A stretch of 64,000 nt of DNA from Pirellula staleyi DSM 6068 (GTDB taxonomy: Bacteria; Planctomycetota; Planctomycetia; Pirellulales; Pirellulaceae), in the NCBI RefSeq assembly GCF_000025185.1, contig NC_013720.1:1178001-1242000 (forward strand), in the 5' to 3' direction. Position 1 is the stretch's first letter. Each line of letters begins with the position of its first letter. Under the pieces are notes generated by a model, which was not told the origin of the DNA, did not search any database, and saw only the letters and a program-made list of their open reading frames with translations. Both the position numbers and the translations under genes were made by a program. This document shows positions 35,479 to 44,281 of the stretch, piece by piece.

Positions 35479-36840
35479 ATGACGAGCCTGCCCGGAAACG
35501 ACGATTCACGTTCCGGCTCGCATCGCTCGTCTCTTTCGCAAACGCACTCTTCCCAATCCCTTTGGCTCGCACAACTCAATGGTGGCGTTTGGGGAATCGG
35601 TAACGGACTGGTCAGCACCACGCTGATTCGCTACCTGTCGCAAGACCTCGGGGCCGATGGTCTGGCCACCGGACTGATCATCGCCAGCCCCAATCTGTTT
35701 GGGGTGTTTCGCGCGTTCGCGCCGACAATGCTTTGGCTTGCCGGTTCGCGCAAACTGATGGCCATCGGCATGCTGCTACTGAGTAGCCTGCTCCTTATTT
35801 CTCTGCCACTCTTGGCCTGGCCCGATGTGCTGCCGAGCAAAACCTTCTCGCTCGTGGTGCTGATTTCGCTCTGGGGTTTGTGGCACTTCACGATGTTCCT
35901 CGGGGTGATTGCGCTCTACAGCTGGGTCGGCGATCTTTCGCGCGGACGAGGGCAATCGACGTTCTTTGGCGCGCGACAAACGTGGCTCGTCGGTGGGCAA
36001 GTGATGGGAATGTTCTCCGCCGCGCTAATCGTTGGCGCGATCAGCCGCTCGATGCCCGAACTCACGCGCTGGCAACAGCATGTGCTTCCCGCCATGCTAG
36101 GCGGTTTCATGATGCTGCTCTCGGTCCTTCCGCTCTGCTGGATGAAGAGCATTCCGCTCGATTCTGCGAAGCTCAGCTCGACGTTTCAGTTCTTTAAGCC
36201 ACTGTTTGATCCGCGTTATCAATCGCTTGTGCTCTTCTGGTGCGTCGCGGGGATTGCCAATGGCGCGGCGGCCTCGGCGGTGGGGCTCTATCCGATTGTC
36301 GTCGCCAAATTGCCGGCGAGTCGCGCGCTGAGCTTCGAAGCCACGATGCTACTAGCGCAGATGATCATCGCGCCACTCTTGGGCGCTTGGATCGATCGCC
36401 GTGGAAGCCGCGTCGCCATGATGGTGAGCCAGGTGTTTGTGTCGCTGGCGCTCGGGTTTTACTTGCTCGCCAGCAAGGAACAGAACTTCTGGATCGGCGG
36501 AGCGTATCTGTTTTGGATTGCGTATGTCGGGCTGAATGTGGGGCTCTATCAAGCGATGGTTTCGCTCTCCCCCTCCGGAAACAATCCACTTTATATCAGC
36601 ACGTTTTTGGCGCTCGGCGGACTCTGCAACGGCATCAGCTCGTCGGTCTTTGGTTTGATCTTCGACTTGCTCCCGCGCACCGCTGAACCGCTGCTGGTGA
36701 TCGGCTCAGTAGGGCTCGATCGATTTCAGCTCTTCATTGTGGTGGGAATCGTTTGCCGACTCCTCACCACCGGTCTGCTGTGGCGATTGCCGAAAGATAC
36801 TGGGATCACCATTCCCGCTGGCGAAACGCTGGGCGCGTAG
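35479..36840 (+). CDS. MFS transporter
   Basis: A 453-residue inner-membrane protein with about 12 hydrophobic helices. The N-terminal half begins QLNGGVWGIGNGLVSTTLIRYLS, has the cytoplasmic loop after helix 2 with AGSRKLMAIGM, and the second half has an IDRRGSRVAMMVSQVF stretch equivalent to the MFS motif A repeat. The substrate cannot be judged. It follows the DUF3299 pair by 6 bases, suggesting a shared role, perhaps export of a small molecule whose envelope handling needs the lipoproteins. It ends before a strong inverted repeat at 36856-36890. Confidence 0.88.
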   Translation: MTSLPGNDDSRSGSHRSSLSQTHSSQSLWLAQLNGGVWGIGNGLVSTTLIRYLSQDLGADGLATGLIIASPNLFGVFRAFAPTMLWLAGSRKLMAIGMLLLSSLLLISLPLLAWPDVLPSKTFSLVVLISLWGLWHFTMFLGVIALYSWVGDLSRGRGQSTFFGARQTWLVGGQVMGMFSAALIVGAISRSMPELTRWQQHVLPAMLGGFMMLLSVLPLCWMKSIPLDSAKLSSTFQFFKPLFDPRYQSLVLFWCVAGIANGAAASAVGLYPIVVAKLPASRALSFEATMLLAQMIIAPLLGAWIDRRGSRVAMMVSQVFVSLALGFYLLASKEQNFWIGGAYLFWIAYVGLNVGLYQAMVSLSPSGNNPLYISTFLALGGLCNGISSSVFGLIFDLLPRTAEPLLVIGSVGLDRFQLFIVVGIVCRLLTTGLLWRLPKDTGITIPAGETLGA

Positions 36841-36855
36841 AGCGCAACAAAATTG

Positions 36856-36890
36856 CCGCGCGCGACCATTCCACAAGTGGTCGCGCGCGG
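36856..36890. terminator. Bidirectional terminator-like inverted repeat
   Basis: CCGCGCGCGACCA (36856-36868) and TGGTCGCGCGCGG (36878-36890) form a perfect 13-bp stem between two converging genes. On the minus strand it is followed by CAATTTTGTT, a modest T-rich stretch. Confidence 0.7.
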
Positions 36891-36930
36891 CATCAAGCGT
36901 TTGTCGTCAGTCGCGCTAACCGAGAGCGCA

Positions 36931-37260
36931 CTAGCCGAGGATGTCGGGGCTGCTGACTTCGACGGTCGGCGCTTGCATACGGCGGCGCGTGCGGCGAGCC
37001 GTTTTGGCACTCGACCATTCTTTGGTCAGCGTCTCGAAAACTTCGGGCGACTCGTACCGGACCACATTTTTGCCTTCTGGCATGGGTCCGATCAGCCCTT
37101 TGAAAACCGGAAGACCACGGAGCGCCAAGTCGGTGCTACAGTCGTCGATTCCGATCTGGGTATGACTTTCCATCAGCGGCGCGGTCGTGGGATAGTCACG
37201 AATGCGCAGCGTTCCGTCCGAAGCGCGTGTGACCACGCGCACGGTGCTCTTGAGAGCCAT
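36931..37260 (-). CDS. Small conserved-looking hypothetical protein
   Basis: A 109-residue soluble protein starting ATG 37260 with AAAGGA 8 bases upstream. There is no signal or transmembrane segment. The N-terminal part resembles a small beta domain (STVRVVTRASDGTLRIRDY), the middle has a DDCSTDLALRGLPVFKG stretch, and the end is basic (KTARRTRRRMQ). I recognise no family. It is converged upon by the MFS gene, with a terminator between. Confidence 0.65.
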   Translation of the reverse strand: MALKSTVRVVTRASDGTLRIRDYPTTAPLMESHTQIGIDDCSTDLALRGLPVFKGLIGPMPEGKNVVRYESPEVFETLTKEWSSAKTARRTRRRMQAPTVEVSSPDILG

Positions 37261-37578
37261 CGGTATGTCCTTTGTCGCAAGGCGGCCCGACCAGGAATTC
37301 CTGATACGCGCCTACGGCACAATCACCGCCTCGAATGAAGGCGAGTGTTCAAAGGATGCTATCGACCGATATGCCGGCAGCAGCGCAGTTCATTTTTCCC
37401 CCGCGCCCCAAGAGCTAGAAATCACATAATCCGAAAGATCGATTATAGATGTTATAAGACAACCAGCGATCACCCGAACTGAAGAGCGCGCAGGGGTTCG
37501 CCTTCTAACACCTTTAAGGCTTATAAGACACGAAACGACCCAAGAGCGTTCGGGTTATAACGGCTATAGCTCTTCTAA
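37261..37578. other. 318-bp gap with a degenerate tandem duplication
   Basis: This is lower in GC than its surroundings. TTATAAGACA occurs at 37452-37461 and again at 37521-37530, and TTCTAAC at 37503 and 37573, so two copies of a roughly 70-bp unit lie head to tail with divergence. An ACCCGAAC / GTTCGGGT inverted pair spans them. It may hold the promoter of the minus-strand gene at 36931-37260. Confidence 0.45.
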
Positions 37579-38112
37579 CTACGCTTGCAACTCTTGATCG
37601 GCAGTTTCGCTTCGCGCTGCAGCGGCAGCCAAGGCGGGAATGCAGCTGAGCAGCTGCTCGAGGGCCAAATAGAGATCGGTGCTCGTCACCACGCCAACCG
37701 GCTGTCCGGCGACAACCACCGGCAAGCAGCTGATGCCTTCGTCGACAATCAGCCGCACCGCTTCCGAAAGAGGGGTCGTGGGATCCACCACCACCAGGTC
37801 TTCGCTCATCAATTCGCCAGCAGTGATTCCGGCCAGGTAGTTCCGTTCGGGCGATTCTTCCATGCCAAACAGCCGACCGATATCGCGATCGCTGATCACT
37901 CCGACCAGCGTGGTGCCTTGCGTCACCAGCAAATGCCGAAACCGTTTGCTATCAAAGAGTTCCACCAATTGCATGGCCGTGGCATCGGGATCAACGCAAG
38001 TGGGACCGGGGGTCATGATGTCGGCTGCGGTGAGCTTTTGCAGCCGGTTTTCGCTAAGCGTTCGCTGGAAAACTGCATGCAATACGCGTCGTTTTAGCTG
38101 AGCACGATTCAT
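37579..38112 (-). CDS. Tandem CBS-domain protein
   Basis: A 177-residue cytoplasmic protein made of two CBS motifs, which usually bind adenine nucleotides and regulate partner proteins. CBS1 spans about 28-85 (TAADIMTPGPTCVDPDATA to VISDRDIGRLFG), and CBS2 spans about 98-150 (AGELMSEDLVVVDPTTPL to VVTSTDLYLAL). No effector domain is fused. The start ATG 38112 (MNRAQLKRR) is preferred because the longer frame has no signal. It has no obvious operon partner. Confidence 0.9.
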   Translation of the reverse strand: MNRAQLKRRVLHAVFQRTLSENRLQKLTAADIMTPGPTCVDPDATAMQLVELFDSKRFRHLLVTQGTTLVGVISDRDIGRLFGMEESPERNYLAGITAGELMSEDLVVVDPTTPLSEAVRLIVDEGISCLPVVVAGQPVGVVTSTDLYLALEQLLSCIPALAAAAARSETADQELQA

Positions 38113-38640
38113 CGGTTCCGCTCTTTGATTCTGCTGTCCTTTGAGCCTGCTGCGGGCGACCACCGAAGAAGAGGCTGGCGGTCGCGTGTCGAGTAGCAGG
38201 CTCGTGCGAGTGATCCGTCAAGAAAACCTCGATTAACCCTAGGTCACGCCCGGAGGCGGAGCAAAAGTAACCGAGCCGAGCCGCTTGCCACCTCAAGGGG
38301 ATACACCGCTCGGCCCAGCCCTTCCACCGACACACTCGCTACATTCCCACCCACTCACCCCGACCGGCGCGGCTCGTTGACGCTGCGTAGTGGCTGTGTT
38401 AGCTTCGCCGATGCTCGAGACTCCCCATTTGCGTGAACATTCGGCCCCTTGGTGTGGTCGCCGTTCACCGCGCACCCGCGTCTGCTCTTAGCAGCTGGCC
38501 GCGACGTGTTTTTGTGGCGGAGAATCCAGCCTTTTTTGCATCCGTGGCGCGACACGTCCCCCAGGGACTGTTTTCGAGAATAGCCGCGCCCGATTCTTAT
38601 TTTTCACGACTGTTTGGCAAGAGCGAGGAGTTCGCACGCG
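38113..38640. other. 528-bp divergent gap before isocitrate dehydrogenase
   Basis: No gene is seen. It contains the promoter at 38377-38405 for the dehydrogenase, implying a leader of about 230 bases, and must contain one for the CBS gene as well. Confidence 0.4.
38377..38405 (+). promoter_or_regulatory. Sigma70-like promoter for the isocitrate dehydrogenase gene
   Basis: TTGACG at 38377-38382 and TAGCTT at 38400-38405 are 17 bases apart. Confidence 0.45.
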
Positions 38641-39741
38641 ATGGCTCACGACGTAACGCTGATCACTGGCGATGGCACGGGTCCCGAATTGGCGGAAGCA
38701 GCTCGGTTGTGCGTCGATGCCACCGGAGTTGCGATCAACTGGGATGTGCAGGAAGCAGGGGTCGACGTGATGGCCCGCACCGGCACTCCCCTTCCCGACA
38801 GCGTGCTCGACTCGGTGCGCCGCACCAAGTGTGCCCTGAAGGCACCGATCACCACCCCGGTGGGTGGCGGTTTTCGCAGCATCAACGTTCACCTGCGACA
38901 AGAGCTCGGCCTCTACGCCTGCATTCGCCCTTGCAAACAATACCCGGGCGTTCGTAGCTACTTCAGCCAGCTCGGCATCGATATCGTGATCGTCCGCGAG
39001 AACACCGAAGATCTCTACGCCGGTGTTGAATTCGAAGCAGGCAAACCGGCGACCGGCGAACTGATCGAGTTCATCAACAAAATCTCGACCGACAAGAAGA
39101 TCAAAACCAAGTTCGAAGAGACTGGCGTTTCGATCAAGCCGATCAGCCGCAGTGGTACCGAACGAATCGTTCGCTGTGCATTCGACTACGCTCGCAAACA
39201 TGGCCGCAAGAAGGTCACGGCGGTCCACAAAGCGAACATCATGAAGTATTCGGATGGTCTCTACCTGCAGACCGCGACCAAAGTCGCCGCCGAATACCCT
39301 GATATCCAGTTCGAAGAACGGATCGTCGACAACATGTGCATGCAGCTGGTGCAGAAGCCAGAACTGTACGACGTGATCGTGCTGCCGAACCTCTACGGCG
39401 ACATCATCAGCGACCTCGGCGCTGGCCTCGTCGGTGGTTTGGGTGTGGCTCCGGGCGAGAACGTAGGCCCTGGCGGCGCTGTGTTCGAAGCAACCCACGG
39501 CAGTGCCCCGAAGTACAAGGGACTCAACAAGGTGAACCCCACCGCGCTGATTCTCTCGGGCATGCTGATGCTCCGCCACCTCGGCGAAATCGACGCCGCT
39601 GCACGCCTCGAGAAGGCTGTGGGAGACGTCATCGCCGAAGGTAAGTTCGTCACCTACGACCTGAAGGCCGATCGCAACGACCCCACCGCTGTCGGCACCC
39701 GCGAAATGGCCCAGGCCATCTGCGACAAGCTGAAAGCCTAG
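38641..39741 (+). CDS. NAD-type isocitrate dehydrogenase
   Basis: A 366-residue beta-decarboxylating dehydrogenase of the short, homodimeric isocitrate/isopropylmalate type. Key features are [15 protein letters not shown] at the start, the substrate-phosphate region [37 protein letters not shown], the Lys in [12 protein letters not shown], the metal Asp pair in [15 protein letters not shown] and the cofactor-side [12 protein letters not shown]. The Ser-Ile-Asn and ENTEDLYAG pattern points to isocitrate over isopropylmalate, and the ending of the nucleotide loop suggests NAD. It should catalyse isocitrate to 2-oxoglutarate in the citric acid cycle. ATG 38641 has GAGGAG 11 bases upstream. Confidence 0.92.
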   Translation: MAHDVTLITGDGTGPELAEAARLCVDATGVAINWDVQEAGVDVMARTGTPLPDSVLDSVRRTKCALKAPITTPVGGGFRSINVHLRQELGLYACIRPCKQYPGVRSYFSQLGIDIVIVRENTEDLYAGVEFEAGKPATGELIEFINKISTDKKIKTKFEETGVSIKPISRSGTERIVRCAFDYARKHGRKKVTAVHKANIMKYSDGLYLQTATKVAAEYPDIQFEERIVDNMCMQLVQKPELYDVIVLPNLYGDIISDLGAGLVGGLGVAPGENVGPGGAVFEATHGSAPKYKGLNKVNPTALILSGMLMLRHLGEIDAAARLEKAVGDVIAEGKFVTYDLKADRNDPTAVGTREMAQAICDKLKA

Positions 39742-39899
39742 TTCGCAGGGCCGATGGCACGGCAGCTAAGTTCTCCGTAGGGCAGGCCGCTCGCCTGCCT
39801 CGCGGAGTCCCCAAGTCTCCGCAAGAAAAGAAATAGCCTAGGTTTTGCTCGCCAACCTGGGCCCTGGTGTTCAGCGTCTACCACGGGAACTAACCCACG

Positions 39900-41009
39900 A
39901 TGCCTGTGCTTTCGCCCCGGCGATTCCACGACATCGTCAGTGGTCGCGATCGAACGATCGTCGGCAGCTGTTGGCGACTGCTCTTCGCCGCGCTACAGCC
40001 GATCTATCGCTGGATCATCACGCGCCGCAATCGCGAATTCGATGCTGGCCGGCGCGAAGTCAGCTCAGTCCCCGCCATTGTGGTGAGCGTGGGAAATCTC
40101 ACCGTCGGCGGCACCGGCAAAACTCCTTTAGTCCGCTGGCTTTGCGAGTTCTATCGTCGGCGTGGACACGATGTGGCGATCGTCAGCCGCGGCTATGGCG
40201 CAAAGCCGGGTCAGCTGAACGACGAAGCGCGAGAACTGGCGATTTACTTGCCCGACGTTCCTCACGAGCAAGCCCGCCAGCGGATCGACGCCGCCCGCCG
40301 GGTGCTCGAAACGTTCGAGGCCTCTCGCCAGGCCCCCAGCGATCTTGCGCCGGTCATCATCCTCGACGATGCGCTGCAACATCGCCAAATGGGGCGCTCG
40401 CTCGACATTGTTATGCTCGATGCCACCTGCCCGTTTGGTTACGAACGACTCCTCCCTGCCGGACTACTGCGCGAACCGCTCGAAAGCTTAAAGCGGGCGC
40501 AAATCATCGCCCTATCACGCGCAACTAGCATTGATGCGGCCGAGCGTTTAAAGATTAAACAGCGCGCGCTATCTTATAACCCAAAGGCCACTTGGGTAGA
40601 ACTTTCGCACGAGCCGCGAACCTTGATCGATTGCGATCGAAATGAAGAGCCGCTGGGGGATCTCAGCGGTAAACGGATCTTTGCCTTCTGCGGCATTGGC
40701 AACCCGGCCGCCTTTCGCAAGACACTCGAATCACTAGGCCCCGCGCTCACCGGTTTCGAAGTTTTCCCCGATCATGCCGAGTACGATCAGCTCCTGCTGG
40801 CCCAGCTCGAGCGCTCGATTCAAGCGCAGTCCCAAATCCCCGAGCTTGTCCTTTGCACACTCAAGGACCTCGTAAAGATTCCGCAGCGCTCGCTCGCCAA
40901 TATCCCACTCCGCGCCCTCTCGATCGACCTTGTCTTCAGCGACGGCCAAGCCTCCATGGAACATCAGCTCGCCTCCGCCGAACCCCTTTCCACCACCCCA
41001 GCCAGTTAG
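39900..41009 (+). CDS. lpxK: Tetraacyldisaccharide 4'-kinase
   Basis: LpxK phosphorylates the lipid A precursor disaccharide at the inner membrane. The N-terminal helix region (SCWRLLFAALQPIYRWI) anchors it. The P-loop is VGNLTVGGTGKTP near 64-76, followed by SRGYG, and the catalytic DDALQHR pair is near 160. The C-terminal half has FCGIGNPAAF and the DHAEYD motif. 369 residues is slightly longer than usual. It supports lipid A synthesis, hence an LPS-type outer membrane. No other lpx gene is nearby. Confidence 0.94.
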   Translation: MPVLSPRRFHDIVSGRDRTIVGSCWRLLFAALQPIYRWIITRRNREFDAGRREVSSVPAIVVSVGNLTVGGTGKTPLVRWLCEFYRRRGHDVAIVSRGYGAKPGQLNDEARELAIYLPDVPHEQARQRIDAARRVLETFEASRQAPSDLAPVIILDDALQHRQMGRSLDIVMLDATCPFGYERLLPAGLLREPLESLKRAQIIALSRATSIDAAERLKIKQRALSYNPKATWVELSHEPRTLIDCDRNEEPLGDLSGKRIFAFCGIGNPAAFRKTLESLGPALTGFEVFPDHAEYDQLLLAQLERSIQAQSQIPELVLCTLKDLVKIPQRSLANIPLRALSIDLVFSDGQASMEHQLASAEPLSTTPAS

Positions 41010-41050
41010 TTTGTCTGGCAAACGGCCGAATTGGCTGGTGCTCTATCATT

Positions 41051-41097
41051 AACCAACTGCTGTTGGTTGCTCCTCTTGTCTTGGGTTATAACCCAAG
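41051..41097 (+). promoter_or_regulatory. Two adjacent palindromes upstream of a secreted-protein gene
   Basis: AACCAAC-TGCT-GTTGGTT (41051-41068) is followed by the perfect 18-bp palindrome CTTGGGTT-AT-AACCCAAG (41080-41097), 31 bases before ATG 41129. They could be lpxK termination structures or an operator; the 18-bp palindrome is more operator-like. Confidence 0.4.
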
Positions 41098-41128
41098 TGA
41101 TCTGTTCTCTCTTCTCGAGGGTGCCACC

Positions 41129-41737
41129 ATGTTGATGCGATCCTTGCTGATTGGGCTCGTGGGGTTACTTGCGTTCGTGGACAACTATTCACTAGCGATG
41201 GCGCACGAGCCGCAACTAACTCTGGTAGAAGCGCGAGAATCGGACGATGTGAAGATCCAGCTACGGATCGCGGGAGAGAATCGAATCCCTCAGGGTGAAA
41301 CGTTCGCGATCGAACTGGTGATCATGCCCAAGAAATCGGGCAAGATGCTCTATCAGCCGCGATTCAACAGGCTGCTTCCTCCGTGCGGATCGCTCGCCTT
41401 GTTCGATTCCGAGAAGCGCTACCTCGGTGATGTTTTTCTGCGAACAGGTGGTTCGTTCATCTACCCCGGCCCACAGGACTGGGTTCCGCTCACCGATCAG
41501 CCGATCGTTGTTCGGGGTGAGTATTGCAGCGACCGCTTGGGAGAACTCGAAGCCTTGCCGCCGGGACAGTACTACGTGCAACTAACCTTCCACGCCGGAG
41601 TGATTGCCGACCGACGCGACGATCTCAAGAACGATCTTCTCCGCCATGCTGCGTGGGATAATTTCCGAAACAAAGGCCGGCAGCATCTCACCGGACCGTG
41701 CACAAGCGCTGTGGAGTTCACGATTACCCGCCAATAA
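41129..41737 (+). CDS. Secreted protein of unknown function
   Basis: A 202-residue exported protein. The signal peptide (MRSLLIGLVGLLAFVDNYSLAMA) ends near residue 25. The mature chain looks like an immunoglobulin-type beta sandwich with IPQGETFAIELVIMPKKSGKM and LPPGQYYVQLTFHAGV. Three Cys are present (PPCGS, GEYCSDR, GPCTS), which may form disulfide links. Function unknown. ATG 41129 is chosen by the signal peptide; the upstream open frame overlaps lpxK and is a shadow. Confidence 0.78.
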   Translation: MLMRSLLIGLVGLLAFVDNYSLAMAHEPQLTLVEARESDDVKIQLRIAGENRIPQGETFAIELVIMPKKSGKMLYQPRFNRLLPPCGSLALFDSEKRYLGDVFLRTGGSFIYPGPQDWVPLTDQPIVVRGEYCSDRLGELEALPPGQYYVQLTFHAGVIADRRDDLKNDLLRHAAWDNFRNKGRQHLTGPCTSAVEFTITRQ

Positions 41738-41771
41738 TCAGATGGCTCTGTTCCAAACCATCATTTGCCAC

Positions 41772-43784
41772 TTACGGCACTTCGAGCCGAACAAATTCAT
41801 CGGTGATGGTGGGGCCGGTGGGAACGGTAAACCGCTGCTGAAAGGTCCCTTTCGCAAGCGACTTGGTGTAGGTCTTCACCTCCCCCGCTTCGCGCCAGGC
41901 ATAGACAATATTGGTAGCGGGTGGACTTGGCGTTTGATGCACGCCGTACATCTGCACGTCGAACAGCCCGGTGGGATAGCCACCCTGATAGAAATGGACT
42001 CGCACGAGTGCTTCACGAATCGGATGCTGTGCCAGATCGGCCTTACCGTAAACCCAGCCGCTCGAAAACTCGTTATCGGTCGGAGTAATCGCCTCGCCAA
42101 ATTTTGTCCAAGTCTTTCCCTCATCGACCGAGTAGTCGAGATGAAAGTCGGTCACCTCAGGGGCGGGAGAGCGAATCTTGTAGCGTGCAGCTGCGCGAAT
42201 CTCGGTCAGCAGATTACCATCCCCCTGCACACGAAAGACCACCTGCCCCGGCTTGTTGTTAGTGGTTTGATACATCATCCGATTTTCGAGCGAGCGTGGC
42301 GCATATTTCACGTTGCTGCTGCGAAGTTCGTGCACTTCTACGGACTTGGTTAGTTCCGCTTCGCTGAGGCTCCAGTTGGGAAGAACCGGGGTCACGCCGC
42401 GCGAAGCGACTCGATAGAGGACTTCCGATCCACTCGGCTTGAGGCGCGGATAGATTGCCTCGCACACCTGCGTGGTGGTGGTGAACTTCAGCTGATCGAG
42501 CCCACTGGCCGCCTGCCAAGTGCAGCGCACACGCCAGCCGTAATGCCCCTTCACGATGTCGGTGAAATCCTCGCGAAACGCCCCTGCGACGACGCGCTGG
42601 TCCTGGCTCCAGGTCTGTCCCTCATCGGTCGAAACTGCGAGCGTTACTTTGCCAACCGCCTGGCCTTCGATCACCAGTCCGTCGGTTGCCTTGCCGGTCA
42701 TAGGGTTCGCATCGTCGACCGGATCACCGCAGATCACATAAGGCGAGAAATGCTTGAACTCGATCGATGCCGCCCCCTCTTTCGACGTGAGCAGGGGAGA
42801 CTGCTGTTGAGCGATCAAATTCGTGGACTTGGCGATCACACCTTCTAAATGCGCGGCGGTCGATAGATCGGGGGTGTATTCAAAAAGTCCGTTGCAGTAG
42901 GTGACACTGCTGCGCGCGTTATGCTTCTCGCCAGTATGCTCGGGGGTGCCATTGTTGGCAAAGGTCCAGTTCCGCGCAGGACCACCCGCCTGATGATGCC
43001 AAAAGCGTCGTTTGGTCAGTCCCCCAAAATGATCGCGGTTATAATAGCGCGTGAAAGTTTCGCCCCGTCGCAAACTTATAATTCCAGGGTGGGCCTCATA
43101 ACCACTATTATACATCTTAAACCAATTGCCACCCTGAGCAACTTGCTCCCAGCCTGCCACCATCGCCTGATAATCGCCAGGCCAAGCAAAGGGATAGCAA
43201 GGAACGGGTGGTTTGGAGTTTTTGATGATCGAGCGGTCGGCGATGATATCTTCATAGCCAGCCACCACGCCATCTTTGCGGAAAAGAAGCCCCGCCATAT
43301 CGGTATCAAAAGTGTGCCATGCACCTCCATACTCAATTTCGCTATTGGTATGCCCCGGGAAAGCGCGGCGGCGAACGTTGAAGCCGAGCGATTTCCAGTA
43401 AGGCTCGTTCCAGGCGTGCACGGTTCCGCAGAGACCATAGCCGTACGAAAAACGTGCGCGGCTGGCGTCGTAGACGATCAGGTCTTCGTTGGTCTTGGCG
43501 GTGTCGGGTGCGATGGGAAGCGCGCTCGGCTCTTGCGGCGACATCAAGTGCCACTGGTGGGTGAGGATCCAGTTATAGAGAGCGAGCGCTTTCTCTTGCT
43601 CGCTCTTGTGCCCCTCGGTGGCAAAGCGAACGCAGTCGTCGGCCGTTTGAAACGCCCCTTCACCCGGATAGTGCGGATGATCGGTCCGCAGGGTCGGGTC
43701 CCCCACGACAGCCCCAAGAGGCGATGTGAAACTCGCCAGCAAGGTGATGGCGAGCAGCGAAACATAGCGAGGAGCGTTGGACAT
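41772..43784 (-). CDS. Secreted transglutaminase-like protein with exo-alpha-sialidase-type repeats
   Basis: A 670-residue exported protein with a signal (YVSLLAITLLASFTSPLGAV). The N-terminal third has a transglutaminase/cysteine-protease-like core: the nucleophile Cys in YGYGLCGTVHAWNEPYWKSLGF and His-Asp in GGAWHTFDTDM. The second half has two Asp-box-like repeats (VSTDEGQTWSQD and YSVDEGKTWTKF) as in sialidase/BNR beta-propellers. This combination suggests binding and modifying cell-wall or extracellular protein. ATG 43784 is chosen for the signal peptide; 138 bases of upstream open frame are excluded. Confidence 0.82.
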   Translation of the reverse strand: MSNAPRYVSLLAITLLASFTSPLGAVVGDPTLRTDHPHYPGEGAFQTADDCVRFATEGHKSEQEKALALYNWILTHQWHLMSPQEPSALPIAPDTAKTNEDLIVYDASRARFSYGYGLCGTVHAWNEPYWKSLGFNVRRRAFPGHTNSEIEYGGAWHTFDTDMAGLLFRKDGVVAGYEDIIADRSIIKNSKPPVPCYPFAWPGDYQAMVAGWEQVAQGGNWFKMYNSGYEAHPGIISLRRGETFTRYYNRDHFGGLTKRRFWHHQAGGPARNWTFANNGTPEHTGEKHNARSSVTYCNGLFEYTPDLSTAAHLEGVIAKSTNLIAQQQSPLLTSKEGAASIEFKHFSPYVICGDPVDDANPMTGKATDGLVIEGQAVGKVTLAVSTDEGQTWSQDQRVVAGAFREDFTDIVKGHYGWRVRCTWQAASGLDQLKFTTTTQVCEAIYPRLKPSGSEVLYRVASRGVTPVLPNWSLSEAELTKSVEVHELRSSNVKYAPRSLENRMMYQTTNNKPGQVVFRVQGDGNLLTEIRAAARYKIRSPAPEVTDFHLDYSVDEGKTWTKFGEAITPTDNEFSSGWVYGKADLAQHPIREALVRVHFYQGGYPTGLFDVQMYGVHQTPSPPATNIVYAWREAGEVKTYTKSLAKGTFQQRFTVPTGPTITDEFVRLEVP

Positions 43785-44281
43785 CAGCAGGCTCTCCAAA
43801 CGTTGCGCGAGGCGTGTCGGCAGTGGCCGATGGATAGCGGCGTGGGGAGATTTTAGCGATGCGGGTCGCCAATTGCACGCAGGCTGTGGCCATAGCGGAA
43901 GTCGATGACGACTTGAGCGCAAAAAGAAAGCCGAGTGACGCTGCTGGGTGCAGCATACACACCCGAACTCCTGTCAGGTCCCTGATTGGGGACCAGGACC
44001 TACTGCTTCATCCAGAGATCAGTGTCAGACTGCAATCAGCAGGCTTTAATCCAGTGTGCCCCTGGGCTCTGCCCAGTGAGAAGTGCAAATGGACTCTGTT
44101 TTCAGGCAGATTTCGCCAAAAACATCGGTTCCAGCTTCTGCACTAGCAAAATGCCAGTGGCACCCCATAAACACCTGATATTTATCGATAGACGAAGTAC
44201 GACTGAGCTTCGACTGGCGGGAGCCCAGCCCTACACGCTGACAGCTGTGTGCCTGGTGTCGATGGCTCGGCAGGGGGCAAG
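43785..44281. other. 497-bp gap holding the second BIME-like copy
   Basis: No gene is seen. Besides the repeat at 44028-44195, GGTCCC (43977-43982) and GGGACC (43989-43994) form a small hairpin. Confidence 0.45.
44028..44195 (-). repeat. BIME-like dispersed repeat, copy B (inverted)
   Basis: Read on the minus strand, this matches 7500-7670 over about 165 bases, including the sequence GGTGCCACTGGCA, the spacer with GGCGAAATCTGCCT and the CACTTCTCACTGGGCAGAGC end. Each terminal hairpin has one mismatch relative to copy A, so the copies have drifted. It sits between two minus-strand genes. Confidence 0.8.

Noticed and set aside
38488-39579. 363-codon minus-strand frame opposite the isocitrate dehydrogenase gene
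   Set aside because: The plus-strand gene is certain, so this is a shadow frame.
40853-41128. N-terminal extension of the secreted protein into lpxK
   Set aside because: The signal peptide begins at ATG 41129; the upstream part is out-of-frame lpxK sequence.
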